A stretch of DNA of 26,227 nucleotides, taken from the NCBI GenBank assembly GCA_910586715.1, contig CAJUJG010000038.1:6983-33209 (forward strand), given 5' to 3'. Shown here in pieces: positions 16,215 through 25,300 of this stretch (its first letter is position 1; each line of letters begins with the position of its first letter). Made by a program: the position numbers and the translations under genes. Below the pieces are notes generated by a model that saw only the letters and a program-made list of their open reading frames with translations, was not told where the DNA came from and searched no databases. Source of the DNA: an uncultured Lachnospiraceae bacterium (GTDB lineage: Bacteria; Bacillota; Clostridia; Lachnospirales; Lachnospiraceae).

Positions 16215-16259
16215 ATGAGGGGAGAATACCTCATCCCTCTCGGGATTTTCTCCCCTCAT
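16215..16259 (-). terminator. Attenuator-like double hairpin between the first binding protein and the ATPase
   Basis: A perfect 12-bp stem ATGAGGGGAGAA (16215-16226) with its complement (16248-16259) encloses a second stem ATCCC/GGGAT (16233-16246). On the minus strand only a weak ATATTTTAC follows. Stem-loops here are known in sugar ABC operons to keep the binding protein in excess over the membrane parts; that role is inferred. Confidence 0.6.
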
Positions 16260-16282
16260 CCTATTATTTTTTAAACTTAATC

Positions 16283-17398
16283 TTAGTAAGCACGACCATC
16301 CAATACTTCCTGGCTCATTGTTACTGCATAATCGCTTGTGATACCAGGCGCTACGAATGCTTCGTCTTCAACGAGTGTCCATGCGTCAACTGTTTCGCCT
16401 GCCTCAAGCTTCTTGATAACGCCTTCTGCGAAACCAGCCTGAAGAGGGTTACACTCTACGTTACATGTAATCTTTCCGTCTAATGTGTACTGAAGTCCGT
16501 CGTGTGTAGCGTCGAATGAGATAATGATTACATCGCCGTCTGTACCGTATGTAATACCTGCTGCATCCATTGCGTCCATTGCGCCGTATGCTTCGTTATC
16601 GTTCTGGCATACAACTACATTGAAATCGCTGTAAGACTTAATGAATGACTCCATAACTTCCTGACCGCCTGCCTGTGTAAAGTCACCTGACTGCGAGTCG
16701 AGAACTGTCCAGTTCGAGTTGTTTGCAACGATGTTGTTAAAGCCTTCTGTACGTCCAAGTGTTGCAGATGCTCCAACAGAACCTTCGATTACAAGAATGT
16801 TTGCATCTTCGCCGTTTAAGTACTCTGCAAGCCAGTTACCTGCTGCCTCACCCTCAGCTACCATGTCGCAGCCAAGAGCTGTTGTGTAAAGAGAAGGATC
16901 AGCATCTACTGCACGGTCTACGATAAGAACCGGAATGCCTGCGTCCTGAGCTTCCTGAAGAACGGTATCCCAACCTGCTGACTGGATCGGAGCGATGCAG
17001 ATATAATCTAATTCCTGCTCGATAAATCCACGAACTGTCTCGATCTGAACCGCATGGTCATTATCGCAGTCTACAAATGATAACTCATATCCGTTTTCTG
17101 CACTGAATGTATCCTGATAATTCTTTGTGTTTGCTGCACGCCAGTCTGACTCATGTCCAACCTGTGCAAAACCAACCTTAATTACGTCGCCGCTTGCTGC
17201 AGGCTCTGCTGCCTGTGTCTCTGCGGGAGCCTCAGCAGGTGTTGTCTCTGCGGGTGCTGCAGGTGTTGTCTCTGCAGGCGCTGCTGCAGGTGTTGTCTCC
17301 GCAGGCGCTGCTGCAGGCTCAGATGAATTTCCACATCCTGCAAGTACAGTTGCTGTCATTGCTACGCACATTAATGCGCTAACCAATTTCTTTTTCAT
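16283..17398 (-). CDS. Sugar-binding lipoprotein, YtfQ-like (first gene of importer operon)
   Basis: The protein has 371 residues. A lipoprotein signal ends 'TVLAGC', with Cys22 lipidated; residues about 27-69 are an Ala/Pro/Glu/Thr-rich tether; from 72 on it is a type 1 periplasmic-binding fold with 'GFAQVGHESDWRAANTK', 'DYICIAPIQSAGWDTVLQEA', 'GIPVLIVDRAVD', 'SGDFTQAGGQEVMESF' and 'ISFDATHDGL'. These match the YtfQ/galactofuranose-binding branch better than RbsB or MglB. The start at 17398 follows GGAGGG; the 14 codons upstream read through a palindrome and promoter. It has its own promoter, between it and the histidine kinase gene. The substrate may be galactofuranose or another sugar furanose, but binding residues alone do not decide. 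Confidence 0.92.
   Translation of the reverse strand: MKKKLVSALMCVAMTATVLAGCGNSSEPAAAPAETTPAAAPAETTPAAPAETTPAEAPAETQAAEPAASGDVIKVGFAQVGHESDWRAANTKNYQDTFSAENGYELSFVDCDNDHAVQIETVRGFIEQELDYICIAPIQSAGWDTVLQEAQDAGIPVLIVDRAVDADPSLYTTALGCDMVAEGEAAGNWLAEYLNGEDANILVIEGSVGASATLGRTEGFNNIVANNSNWTVLDSQSGDFTQAGGQEVMESFIKSYSDFNVVVCQNDNEAYGAMDAMDAAGITYGTDGDVIIISFDATHDGLQYTLDGKITCNVECNPLQAGFAEGVIKKLEAGETVDAWTLVEDEAFVAPGITSDYAVTMSQEVLDGRAY
17201..17317 (-). repeat. Coding repeat for the Ala/Pro/Glu/Thr-rich tether of the binding protein
   Basis: Imperfect 24- to 27-base units encode 'APAETTPAA' and variants, about four times. The unit is a spacer between the lipid anchor and the binding domain, and its near-identical copies could change number by slippage. 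Confidence 0.75.
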
Positions 17399-17426
17399 AA
17401 TGAATTTCCCTCCATTTAATAAAAAT

Positions 17427-17457
17427 AATTTCGTAACCATTTACCGATTACGAAATT
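17427..17457. repeat. 10-bp inverted repeat at the start of the importer transcript
   Basis: AATTTCGTAA (17427-17436) and TTACGAAATT (17448-17457) are a perfect inverted repeat with an 11-base spacer. It covers the expected transcript start (about 17452), so it is either an operator or a 5' mRNA hairpin. It does not match the catabolite-control consensus. Confidence 0.65.
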
Positions 17458-17458
17458 A

Positions 17459-17487
17459 ATTATAACTTAAATTTGCCTTTATGTATA
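17459..17487 (-). promoter_or_regulatory. Predicted promoter of the sugar importer operon
   Basis: On the minus strand, TATAAT (17459-17464) has TATACA (17482-17487) 17 bases upstream. The poor -35 suits a promoter that needs an activator, in line with the adjacent AraC-type response regulator. Confidence 0.55.
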
Positions 17488-17537
17488 CTGTTAATTTAAG
17501 AAATTTGTATATTATTTTATTTTCTTTTTATAAATTT

Positions 17538-17570
17538 TTCAATTTTTTAGTAAAAATGTTCAATTTTTTA
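17538..17570. repeat. Direct repeat upstream of the importer promoter, 21-base period
   Basis: TTCAATTTTTTA occurs at 17538-17549 and 17559-17570, exactly 21 bases apart; 18 of 21 bases match when the two full 21-base units are compared. A poorer third copy begins at 17580, over the kinase stop codon. Two-turn spacing is usual for AraC-family sites, so this is a candidate binding site for the YesN-like regulator. The AT-rich context lowers confidence. Confidence 0.45.
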
Positions 17571-17580
17571 CGAAAAAAGG

Positions 17581-19026
17581 TTATTTTTTTACGGCAGGAA
17601 CCGTAACCCAAATACACGTTCCCTGCCCGTATGTACTATCTATTCTCAAGCCGTATTTGCGTCCATAGTTCAGCCGGATGCGCTCATTGACATTAAACAG
17701 CCCAAATCCACCCTTTTCCTTCGTATGTTCCATCTCTCCCGTAATAATCCTTCTCACCTCACGCAGACGCTCCTCCTTCATGCCGATGCCGTTATCCTGA
17801 ACCTGAAACTCCAAAAGTCCGTCGCGTATACAGCCCGTGATACGAATCTGTCCCAAACCGCGCTTTCCTTTAATCCCATGATAAAGCGCGTTCTCAACTA
17901 AGGGCTGCAACGTAAGCTTTAAGATTTCACAGTCATAAACTTCCTCATCCATATCAATTTCATACGTTAAAATATCGCGGTAGCGGAACTGCTGGATTTG
18001 CAGATAGCTGTTGATATGCGCCTCCTCATCCCGCACGGAAATGTAATCCTTGCCCTTGCTGAGCGTTGTCCGGAAAAAATCAGAAAGAGCGGACACCATA
18101 TTGACGACCTGCGCAGTCTCATTGGACTCTGCAAGCCAAATAATATTGTCAAGCGTATTGTACAAAAAATGGGGATTAATCTGTTCCTGAAGAAGGCGAA
18201 GCTCCGCCGCCCTTAAATTTAACTCCTCGACGCGGATGTCCTCGACAAGCTTTCCGATTTCCTCCACCATTCTGTTAAAGCTTGCACTTAAAACGGCAAT
18301 CTCGTCAATTCGTTCCTCGTGGGTACGGATTTCAAAGTCTCCGCGTCCCGCCCGTTCTGCAGCATGGCACAGATGGCGGATGGGGCTTGTGATGCCTTCC
18401 ACAATCTTGTGGCTGATTGTCAGGGAACCGATTAAAATAACAATCAACAGCACGCTTGTAATCGAAATCGCGCGCTCGACATTGTTTCGGATGCCCTCCC
18501 GCAGCGTTTCCATATTTCTTGTCTGTTCATAGATATAATACTGGATTTCCTCCTGTATCAGCTCCGTAAGCACCCTGATATCAAGGTCGAGGCGCTCCAA
18601 ATTCACCTCGTAGCTTCCGCTCACTAAAGCAGATTCCTCGATTTCCGTCACGCGGTCACGCAATGTATCCAGGCTCTTGATAATGCCGCTCAATCTTGTC
18701 CGCGCCGCCTCAGTGTCCGCTTCCTTTGACAGTGTGCCAAACACCTTGCGCGCCTCATCAATCATCTGCATTGGCTTATTTGTGTCAATAATCTCGTTTG
18801 CGCGCTCCGCGTTCACGACAATGATGTACATGGAATAGTCAAGGTCATCCTTAAAGTTAATGTTGTATGCATTTGCCTTTGTGATTTTTTCCACAATCTC
18901 ATCGTACTGCGCCGATACGTTGTTTGTCATAACTAACAGGTATGTAATCAGGATTGTAAGCGGCAAAAGACTGACCAAAAGCAGCATATAAAGCCTGTTT
19001 TTTAATGAATAACCCTTTTTTCCCAT
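17581..19026 (-). CDS. YesM-type sensor histidine kinase
   Basis: The protein has 481 residues. Helix one lies at about 12-33, an extracellular helical sensor at about 34-185, helix two at about 187-205, and HAMP at about 206-262. The His_kinase domain has 'EQINPHFLYNTLDNI' with phosphorylated His286. The ATP-binding domain shows the N box 'LQPLVENALYHG', G1 'DNGIGM' and G2 'GFGLFNVNERI'. The short extracellular domain has no Cache motif and is probably an all-helical bundle that senses through a partner. The gene starts 26 bases after the response regulator stops, with a weak ribosome binding site. It should phosphorylate that regulator, with the next-door importer as the likely target. Confidence 0.93.
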   Translation of the reverse strand: MGKKGYSLKNRLYMLLLVSLLPLTILITYLLVMTNNVSAQYDEIVEKITKANAYNINFKDDLDYSMYIIVVNAERANEIIDTNKPMQMIDEARKVFGTLSKEADTEAARTRLSGIIKSLDTLRDRVTEIEESALVSGSYEVNLERLDLDIRVLTELIQEEIQYYIYEQTRNMETLREGIRNNVERAISITSVLLIVILIGSLTISHKIVEGITSPIRHLCHAAERAGRGDFEIRTHEERIDEIAVLSASFNRMVEEIGKLVEDIRVEELNLRAAELRLLQEQINPHFLYNTLDNIIWLAESNETAQVVNMVSALSDFFRTTLSKGKDYISVRDEEAHINSYLQIQQFRYRDILTYEIDMDEEVYDCEILKLTLQPLVENALYHGIKGKRGLGQIRITGCIRDGLLEFQVQDNGIGMKEERLREVRRIITGEMEHTKEKGGFGLFNVNERIRLNYGRKYGLRIDSTYGQGTCIWVTVPAVKK

Positions 19027-19052
19027 GTTCCGCGTCCAACCCTTCTTTTGCG

Positions 19053-20621
19053 CTAATGTGCGCGGTATTCTTTCGGCGTACAGTTCTGCGTCTTTTTAAA
19101 TAAGCTTCCGAAGTAATGCGCATCCTTATAACCCACCTCATAGGCAATCTCCGTGCTCTTTTTGGAAGTGGTCCGAAGAAGCTCCTTTGCTTTTTCCATG
19201 CGAATCCTTGTGAGATACTCAATAAAGGTCTCCCCAAGCTCCTGACTGAAAATGGCGCTGAAGTGATTGGGGCTTAAATTGACGCTTGCCGCAACGGTAT
19301 TAAGCGAAATATCATACTGGTTATAGCGCTCCTCAATATACTCCTGCGCCTGCTTTATAACCGTGTCATATTTTCCCGGAAGCGCCTTTTCCCGAAGGTC
19401 AATTGCCGTCTCAAGAAGCTTCTTTAAGTATGCCTTGGTATCCTCGACAGAGGCAAAAACCTTCATAAACTCCTGTTCATCACCGTAAAGCGCCGCAAGC
19501 TCCTGCTTTTTGTATCCCATTTTTTGGGAAAAGTTAATCGTAATGATATAAATGTCCATCACGACATATTGCCGGAACAAAATGGACTGTATGTTTTTGC
19601 CGCCCGCCTTATCAAAGTATTCATCAATAAAGGATTCCGCGTCGCCTTTCAAACCCGTACTTAAAAACTGCTCCAAAGCCTTTCTGTCCGTCTGTGACAA
19701 ATTCAGGCTCTCAAGGTCAAGGGCAGGTTCCGCACTCTCGTCCGCCTGATAAATCCGGTTTCGCTCCTTTAAAAAGCGATGCGCAAATCTTTTATTTGCT
19801 TCCTCATAACAAACGCTCAAATCCCCGAGCCGCTCCGCACGTTTTCCAAGCACGCCGAAATACTGCGTTTCATTCTCATCCTGAACCAGTTTTTGAAGCA
19901 CAGCCACAATGTCCCGCTCTAAAACGTTTAAAGGATGTTCCTGCGTCCCCTTTAATAAAAACCAAAATTCTTCCCTGCCGCGGTCGGCAATTTCGACATT
20001 CGGACAGGTCTCCTTCAGTTGCAAAAAGCCCTGCCTGATTTTTTCAATACGGTTGTGTGACTCGTCCACATCCGTACCTAAAAAGAGCTGTAAAAGCAAA
20101 AGATTATATTCCGATGCCGCAAGCTCAATTCCAAGCTCACGCCCCTCCTTTAACAGAAGCGACACGCTCATGCTGCCTGATACAAGCTTTCGGAAAAACA
20201 TCATTTCCGCATCCGCCCCGCCCTTCACGGAATTCTTTTCCCGCTGTTCTAAAATCATGTTCCCGACCCTGTGAAGCGTTTCAATCAGCTTTGCGCTCGT
20301 AACAGGCTTTAACAGATATTCCGCAATCCCGATGTCAATCGCTTCCTTTGCATAGTCAAATTCATCGTAACCGCTCAAAATAATAATCTTAATGTCAGGA
20401 AGCTCCGCCTTCACAAGACGGCTTAACTCCAATCCGTCCATAAACGGCATCTTAATATCCGTTATCAGAATATCAGGCTTTTTTTGTATAATCAACGGGT
20501 ACGCAAGCTCTCCGTCCGCGGCGTCCCCGACAAACGAAAAGTTCTCCTTTTCCCAGTCGATATTGTTTTTAATGCCCTCCCGCATAATCATTTCATCTTC
20601 CACCAAAAATATCTTTAGCAT
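19053..20621 (-). CDS. YesN-type response regulator with AraC-family DNA-binding domain
   Basis: The protein has 522 residues. The receiver domain (1-120) has the acidic pair Glu8-Asp9, phospho-acceptor Asp55 in 'ITDIKMPFMDG', Ser83 and Lys105. A middle region of about 300 residues has no known motif I can see and is typical of long YesN regulators. The C-terminal 100 residues contain two helix-turn-helix motifs ('LNTVAASVNLSPNHFSAIF' and 'STEIAYEVGYKDAHYFGSLF') ending 'CTPKEYR', the AraC hallmark. GGAGG lies 7 bases before the ATG. It lies 29 bases after the phosphoesterase gene, so it is probably in the same transcript. It is expected to activate the sugar importer promoter. Confidence 0.95.
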   Translation of the reverse strand: MLKIFLVEDEMIMREGIKNNIDWEKENFSFVGDAADGELAYPLIIQKKPDILITDIKMPFMDGLELSRLVKAELPDIKIIILSGYDEFDYAKEAIDIGIAEYLLKPVTSAKLIETLHRVGNMILEQREKNSVKGGADAEMMFFRKLVSGSMSVSLLLKEGRELGIELAASEYNLLLLQLFLGTDVDESHNRIEKIRQGFLQLKETCPNVEIADRGREEFWFLLKGTQEHPLNVLERDIVAVLQKLVQDENETQYFGVLGKRAERLGDLSVCYEEANKRFAHRFLKERNRIYQADESAEPALDLESLNLSQTDRKALEQFLSTGLKGDAESFIDEYFDKAGGKNIQSILFRQYVVMDIYIITINFSQKMGYKKQELAALYGDEQEFMKVFASVEDTKAYLKKLLETAIDLREKALPGKYDTVIKQAQEYIEERYNQYDISLNTVAASVNLSPNHFSAIFSQELGETFIEYLTRIRMEKAKELLRTTSKKSTEIAYEVGYKDAHYFGSLFKKTQNCTPKEYRAH

Positions 20622-20650
20622 CGCCCGCCTCCATTTGGTTTTATCCCAAG

Positions 20651-22168
20651 CTAAACCATTTCGTACATACGTTCAAATGTATCTCCCGCAATCACATACA
20701 CATTGTGCAAATCATCTTTTCGCACCGCAAGATAATCGCCCGCTCTTCCGAGCATATAATTCTCCTCGTCCCATTCCGTAAATACCTTAACCCGGTGATC
20801 CAACGGTTGGATATAGATTTCAACTCCTCCCCTTGCCATACAGGTCTTGGCATACGGTATCAGCGAAACATTTTTCCCGTCAAATGAAGTCTTAACCGTA
20901 GGTTTATATTCTCCCTCAAACACATACGGCTCATCCAAAACCTTATTGCTCTTCTGAAAGTTTTCCTCCGCGGTGAGACGCACCTCGCCTCCCATTCCAA
21001 TCAGGATATACATATCCTCTGTTACCGGCGTTTCAAGGTCGCCCTCCAGTGTACGTATGGTGATTTTCGTTCCCACCTGAAATGCCTCGGATGCTTTCAC
21101 ATAGCCAAGCCGCAAATTCTTTCTGCGGTACGCATGCATTAGGGAAAGATCCGCCGCATAATCCTTTGCATAAATGACCTCCGATTCCTCGAAATACGCG
21201 GTCAGACGCCTGCTAAAAAATTCTCTCAGCCGCGCCTTGGCATCCTCTATGGATCCGTATTCCCGTGCATACATACGATGCAAAAGTTCCGGCTGTATCA
21301 GCCCGCCCGCTTTCTCAACATGTCCGCCGCCCGAGCCGATTTTGTCCGTCAGATAGTTCGCAAGCTCACTTGCGCGCGTCTCCTTACGGCAGCTGCGCAC
21401 CGAAAGCTTTACCCCCACCGGCAGGATACTGTACACCACGCAAAAATCCACCGCGTCAACCTCAAGCATCATATCCCCGATAATCCCCAAAATATTCGGG
21501 TCACAGGGTCTTGCCTGGATAACCGCATAGCGATACTTTTCCTCATATTCATATCCGCAGAGCGCCTCGCCCGCAATCTCAAGCTCCGCAAGCGAAATAT
21601 TAGCGTTGCGAAACATCGTAATCCTGCTTCTGTCAAACGCCGCATCGTCGCGCAAATCCTTGTCAAGCGGATGATAAATCTCCGTAAACTGGTTCGTATC
21701 CATCATCAGCCCATAGTAAAGCGCTGTCGCAAGGTTCTTCTCCTCATTGATGTCCATACCCTCCCGCTCCAACAGTTCGCGGACCAGCGTAGAACACGAA
21801 CCGAGACTGCTGCGCACGTCGCTCATACGCGGCAGCGGACCGCTCACCTGATGGTGGTCGATTACCGCAACCTCCTTCGCGTCAAAATGTGTGACATTTC
21901 CCTCATCGTACTGGCAGTCCACCGTTATCAGCAAATCCGGCGCCGCAAGCGCGGTCACATATTCAATCGGAATTTCCAACTCGCGCAGCATCAGCACTAG
22001 ATTGCTTTTCTGAATGACAAACCTGCCCCCGTAGACGAAGCGGACGTTTTTGTTGTTCTTTTTAAAATAGGTATAAAGCCCGAAGCCGCTTGCAATCGCA
22101 TCGGCGTCGGGGTTGTCATGGCATTGGATTACGATGGTTTCGTATTTTAATAACGCTTTTAATCTCAT
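20651..22168 (-). CDS. DHH-family phosphoesterase with C-terminal extension
   Basis: The protein has 505 residues. The DHH domain shows 'CHDNPDADAIASG' (His17, Asp21, Asp23), Asp84 in 'TVDCQ', the DHH triplet at 104-106 and 'MMDTNQF' with Asp157, all metal ligands of RecJ/NrnA-like enzymes. The DHHA1 motif 'GSGGGHVEKAGG' lies at about 285-296. About 170 residues follow, ending 'GRAGDYLAVRKDDLHNVYVIAGDTFERMY', which resembles a small beta domain of the PGDYG type. Members degrade nanoRNA, 3',5'-pAp or cyclic dinucleotide products. The extension is unlike plain NrnA or GdpP (no GGDEF or membrane helices). The gene has its own promoter and heads the regulator-kinase unit. The substrate is uncertain. 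Confidence 0.9.
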   Translation of the reverse strand: MRLKALLKYETIVIQCHDNPDADAIASGFGLYTYFKKNNKNVRFVYGGRFVIQKSNLVLMLRELEIPIEYVTALAAPDLLITVDCQYDEGNVTHFDAKEVAVIDHHQVSGPLPRMSDVRSSLGSCSTLVRELLEREGMDINEEKNLATALYYGLMMDTNQFTEIYHPLDKDLRDDAAFDRSRITMFRNANISLAELEIAGEALCGYEYEEKYRYAVIQARPCDPNILGIIGDMMLEVDAVDFCVVYSILPVGVKLSVRSCRKETRASELANYLTDKIGSGGGHVEKAGGLIQPELLHRMYAREYGSIEDAKARLREFFSRRLTAYFEESEVIYAKDYAADLSLMHAYRRKNLRLGYVKASEAFQVGTKITIRTLEGDLETPVTEDMYILIGMGGEVRLTAEENFQKSNKVLDEPYVFEGEYKPTVKTSFDGKNVSLIPYAKTCMARGGVEIYIQPLDHRVKVFTEWDEENYMLGRAGDYLAVRKDDLHNVYVIAGDTFERMYEMV

Positions 22169-22206
22169 TCCTGTTCTCCCTATTTTTTCTTTACAGTCCT
22201 TATCCT

Positions 22207-22235
22207 AGTATACCAAACGTAGTCCGGCTACGCAA
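22207..22235 (-). promoter_or_regulatory. Promoter of the phosphoesterase-regulator-kinase unit
   Basis: On the minus strand, TTGCGT (22230-22235) and TATACT (22207-22212) are separated by 17 bases; the leader is about 30 bases. The same TTGCGT hexamer appears in the initiator gene promoter. Confidence 0.7.
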
Positions 22236-22249
22236 GTTTTCCCGGTGGC

Positions 22250-22289
22250 AAAAAACAGCAGCGAGCCGTTTTTGGTGGTTCGCTGCTGT
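22250..22289 (-). terminator. Intrinsic terminator of the surface protein gene
   Basis: On the minus strand, ACAGCAGCGA and TCGCTGCTGT (arms 22280-22289 and 22255-22264) form a 10-bp stem, followed by six T. It lies 12 bases after the stop codon. Confidence 0.92.
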
Positions 22290-22301
22290 CTTGTATGGTG
22301 C

Positions 22302-25300
22302 CTACTTTCCGCTCACTTTTATTTTTTTCCTGAGTTCTCCTGTGAAATCGCCTTTTCCTGTGATGGTCACTTCTACCTTGTTTTTGTCCGGTGTGCCGTA
22401 GGTGGGCGTTTCGTAGTCCGTGCCCTCTTTTAGCTTCCGCTTGCTATAGGTGAGTGTGAGTGCGCCCTGCGTTCCCTTAAGCGACGCTTTTTTGATTTGC
22501 TGCGGGGCGATTGTGAAGGTGGTTTCCGCGCTTAAGCCTGCGTAGTTGCCTTTTCCTGTCACAATGACGGTCGCTGTTCCTGCGTGGAAGTTGTCCTTGT
22601 AGGCGACGGTGTAGTCCTTTTTGGAAAGCTTCTTTGCTTTGCCATTCTTTTGAATGCTTACGCTGACTGCGGGCTTTTGGAGCTTGCCGTTAAAGGTTGC
22701 CTTCTTGATTTCCTTGATTGCAAAATCGTTGGGCTTTGCAATGGTTTCCGGCGTAATCGTGAAGGGGACGACGACTGCTCCCTTATAGGTTTTCCCTTTT
22801 CCCGTCACGGTGATGTATGCCGTTCCTGCGTCCTTGTTGTTTTGGTACTGCACCTTGTAGTCCTTTTTCGGGTCTAATGTGCTTCCGCCTACTGTCACGG
22901 TCACTTTGATGTCATTGATGGCTTTTCCGGTGTATGGCACGCTTGTTTTGTCCAGTGTCACGCATTCGGGCGTGATGAGCTGTGTGCCTGCCTCGTATAC
23001 GTTAATTTTCTTTGCTGCGGACTGTCCGCCGTAATTGCCTGCTTCCTTTCCGGTTATGGTTATCTGTACCACGTCCGTCTTGTTCTTTACGGGCTGGGGC
23101 TCGGACAGCTCATAGTCGGTGCCTTCCACGAGGCGTTTTGCTCCGTCGTAGACGTAGACTGCGTCTGAGGCTGCCTGCTTTGTGGCGGCTCCCGCAATGC
23201 TGCCTGTCAGGATTTTGAGCTTCTTTACGGGCTTTTGGGTGATTGTGAAGGTCTGCGTCAGCTCACCCTTGTATTCCCCGTTTCCCCTTACAAGCACTGT
23301 GCCTGTTCCTGCGTTGATGTTGTTTTGGTAGAGCACACGGTAGTCCGCGCCTTCGGTGAGGGTTACCTTCTTTTTATCGATGGTTGCCGTTACCTTGACG
23401 ACGGGCTTGTAGGCGTCGCCGTCATAAACCTTTGCCTTGATGTCTGCGATTGCTGCGTTGATGGCGTTTAGGTCGGTGCGCTCGCTGTCCTCATACGGGG
23501 AGTCATCCTTGTCCATGTCGTCACCTGTATTGTTATTGCCGCCGGAGCCTTCCTTTTTCCAGCCTGCGTAGAGGGTGGTGTCGGACGTTACCGTGTCTTT
23601 TTCGAAATTCCATGGAACCGTGCAGCTCTGGTCTTTGTACCAGCCTGTGAAGGTGTAGCCTGCTGCCTGCGGGTTCTGCGGCTTTTCAAGGAAGCTGCCT
23701 TCCTTTACGCCTGTGTTTGTGATGTCGTTTCCGTGTCCGTTCATGTTGTAGGTGACGGTGTAGTATTTTGTGCTCTCGCCTGTCTCGCTGACGGTCAGGG
23801 TGCCGCTTTTGTAGCTGATTTCGTAGTTCATGCCTGCGTCGGCATTCGAAGCAATAATGTCATAGGTTCCTGCTTTTGTAGTGTCGGTGATGTTGCAGGA
23901 AAGCGTCGGCGCGGTGGTCAGCGTGTCGCCTGTTAAGAGTCCTGCGGCGTCGTATAAATAGTCCTCCTGTTTTGGCAGCGGTGCGCCGATTTTTACGCCC
24001 ATGTCGCGCGCGGTGATGGTGAGCGGGGCAGGCGTGATTTTGAATCTATAGGACGCGCTGCCTGCGTACTCTGCGCTGTCTGCCGTGACGGTCAGCTGAT
24101 AGCTTCCTGCGTTAACAGGGGCTGTCTGCGACGCCGCATAGCTGCTACCGTCCGCCTGTGTACCGCTGTAGGTGCAGGTCAGGTTGACCAAGCTGGTCAC
24201 ATCCTTGTTGTCCGCCACTACCTTTGCTTTTCCGGTATAGACGACAGGAGCTTTATTATATATGCTGTCACTGATTTCAATGCCAGAGATAGTTGCCTTT
24301 TTCTGTTTTACAGGCTTATCCCTTAGCATGATTTTAACATTAAGCACGGCATTCTCGTAGTTGCCAAAAACAACCTCGATAGGAATGGTCACAAAATCGC
24401 CCGCCGCAGCTTTTGCACTGACTTTATAGGAAAAGCCCGAAGAATCATACACTGGTGTATCGGCAAGCACATTCCCGGGGATTGTGTTATCCTCTATCGG
24501 GCTTCCGGCTGCTCTAATCTCGTCCACAAAACCATATACATTAAGGCATTTACCAATATCAATGGTATATTCCGCATAATCCCCGTCAGTCGAATTCACA
24601 ATGCCTGCATTATACCGCCGTACAATATCTTCGAGCACGGGCGCTGCTGCCCTCTTTATCTCAAATGGTTTCTCCACAATTCCGGTATAATCACCACAGC
24701 CTATAATTCTAACCCTTGGATTGCCGTATATCACCACATTCTCCATATAATCAAACGTGTAATCCTTCCCTTGTGTCAGCGTAATGTCCGCACCATCACC
24801 ATGATAGACCACTGTGGGCAATGGTCTCTTTTCCTTTCCATTATAAACATAGTCATATGCGTCCGAGTCAGGCAGTGTTATGGTCACATTGTCCTCGCCC
24901 AGCGTTTTCTTTTCCGGCGGTACCGGCTTTTCTGACTTTACCCACAGTGTAGCTTCCGCGGTATAGGTTTCTCCGTCAGAGTCCTTGCAGGAGACAGTCA
25001 GCGTTTTTCTCCCTGCCGTGTTCATGTCAAGGTCATCCACATTTACCGTATATTCCCCTGACGCAAGCTTTTTGGCTGTTCCGTCCGTCCCATAATACAG
25101 AACAAAAATATCGTCCCCGCCCAGAGCTTCACCGCAGGCGTATGTTTTTTTCGTCGTACCGATTTTGATGTACGCTTTGGCTATTTCCGGCTTTTCCCCG
25201 GAATAGAGCAAAAGGGAAGCCTCCTGTCTCTCGTTGAAACTGCTACTATACTTCTTGCCGCTCATGTCGTACCAGTTATTCCCCGGAAGGGATACTGATA

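Noticed and set aside
17427..17457. Catabolite control (cre) site
   Set aside because: The palindrome lacks the central CG and flanking pattern of the cre consensus.
21278..22000. 240-codon plus-strand frame opposite the DHH gene
   Set aside because: It is a shadow; the minus frame has all DHH metal-binding motifs, while this one is low-complexity and basic.
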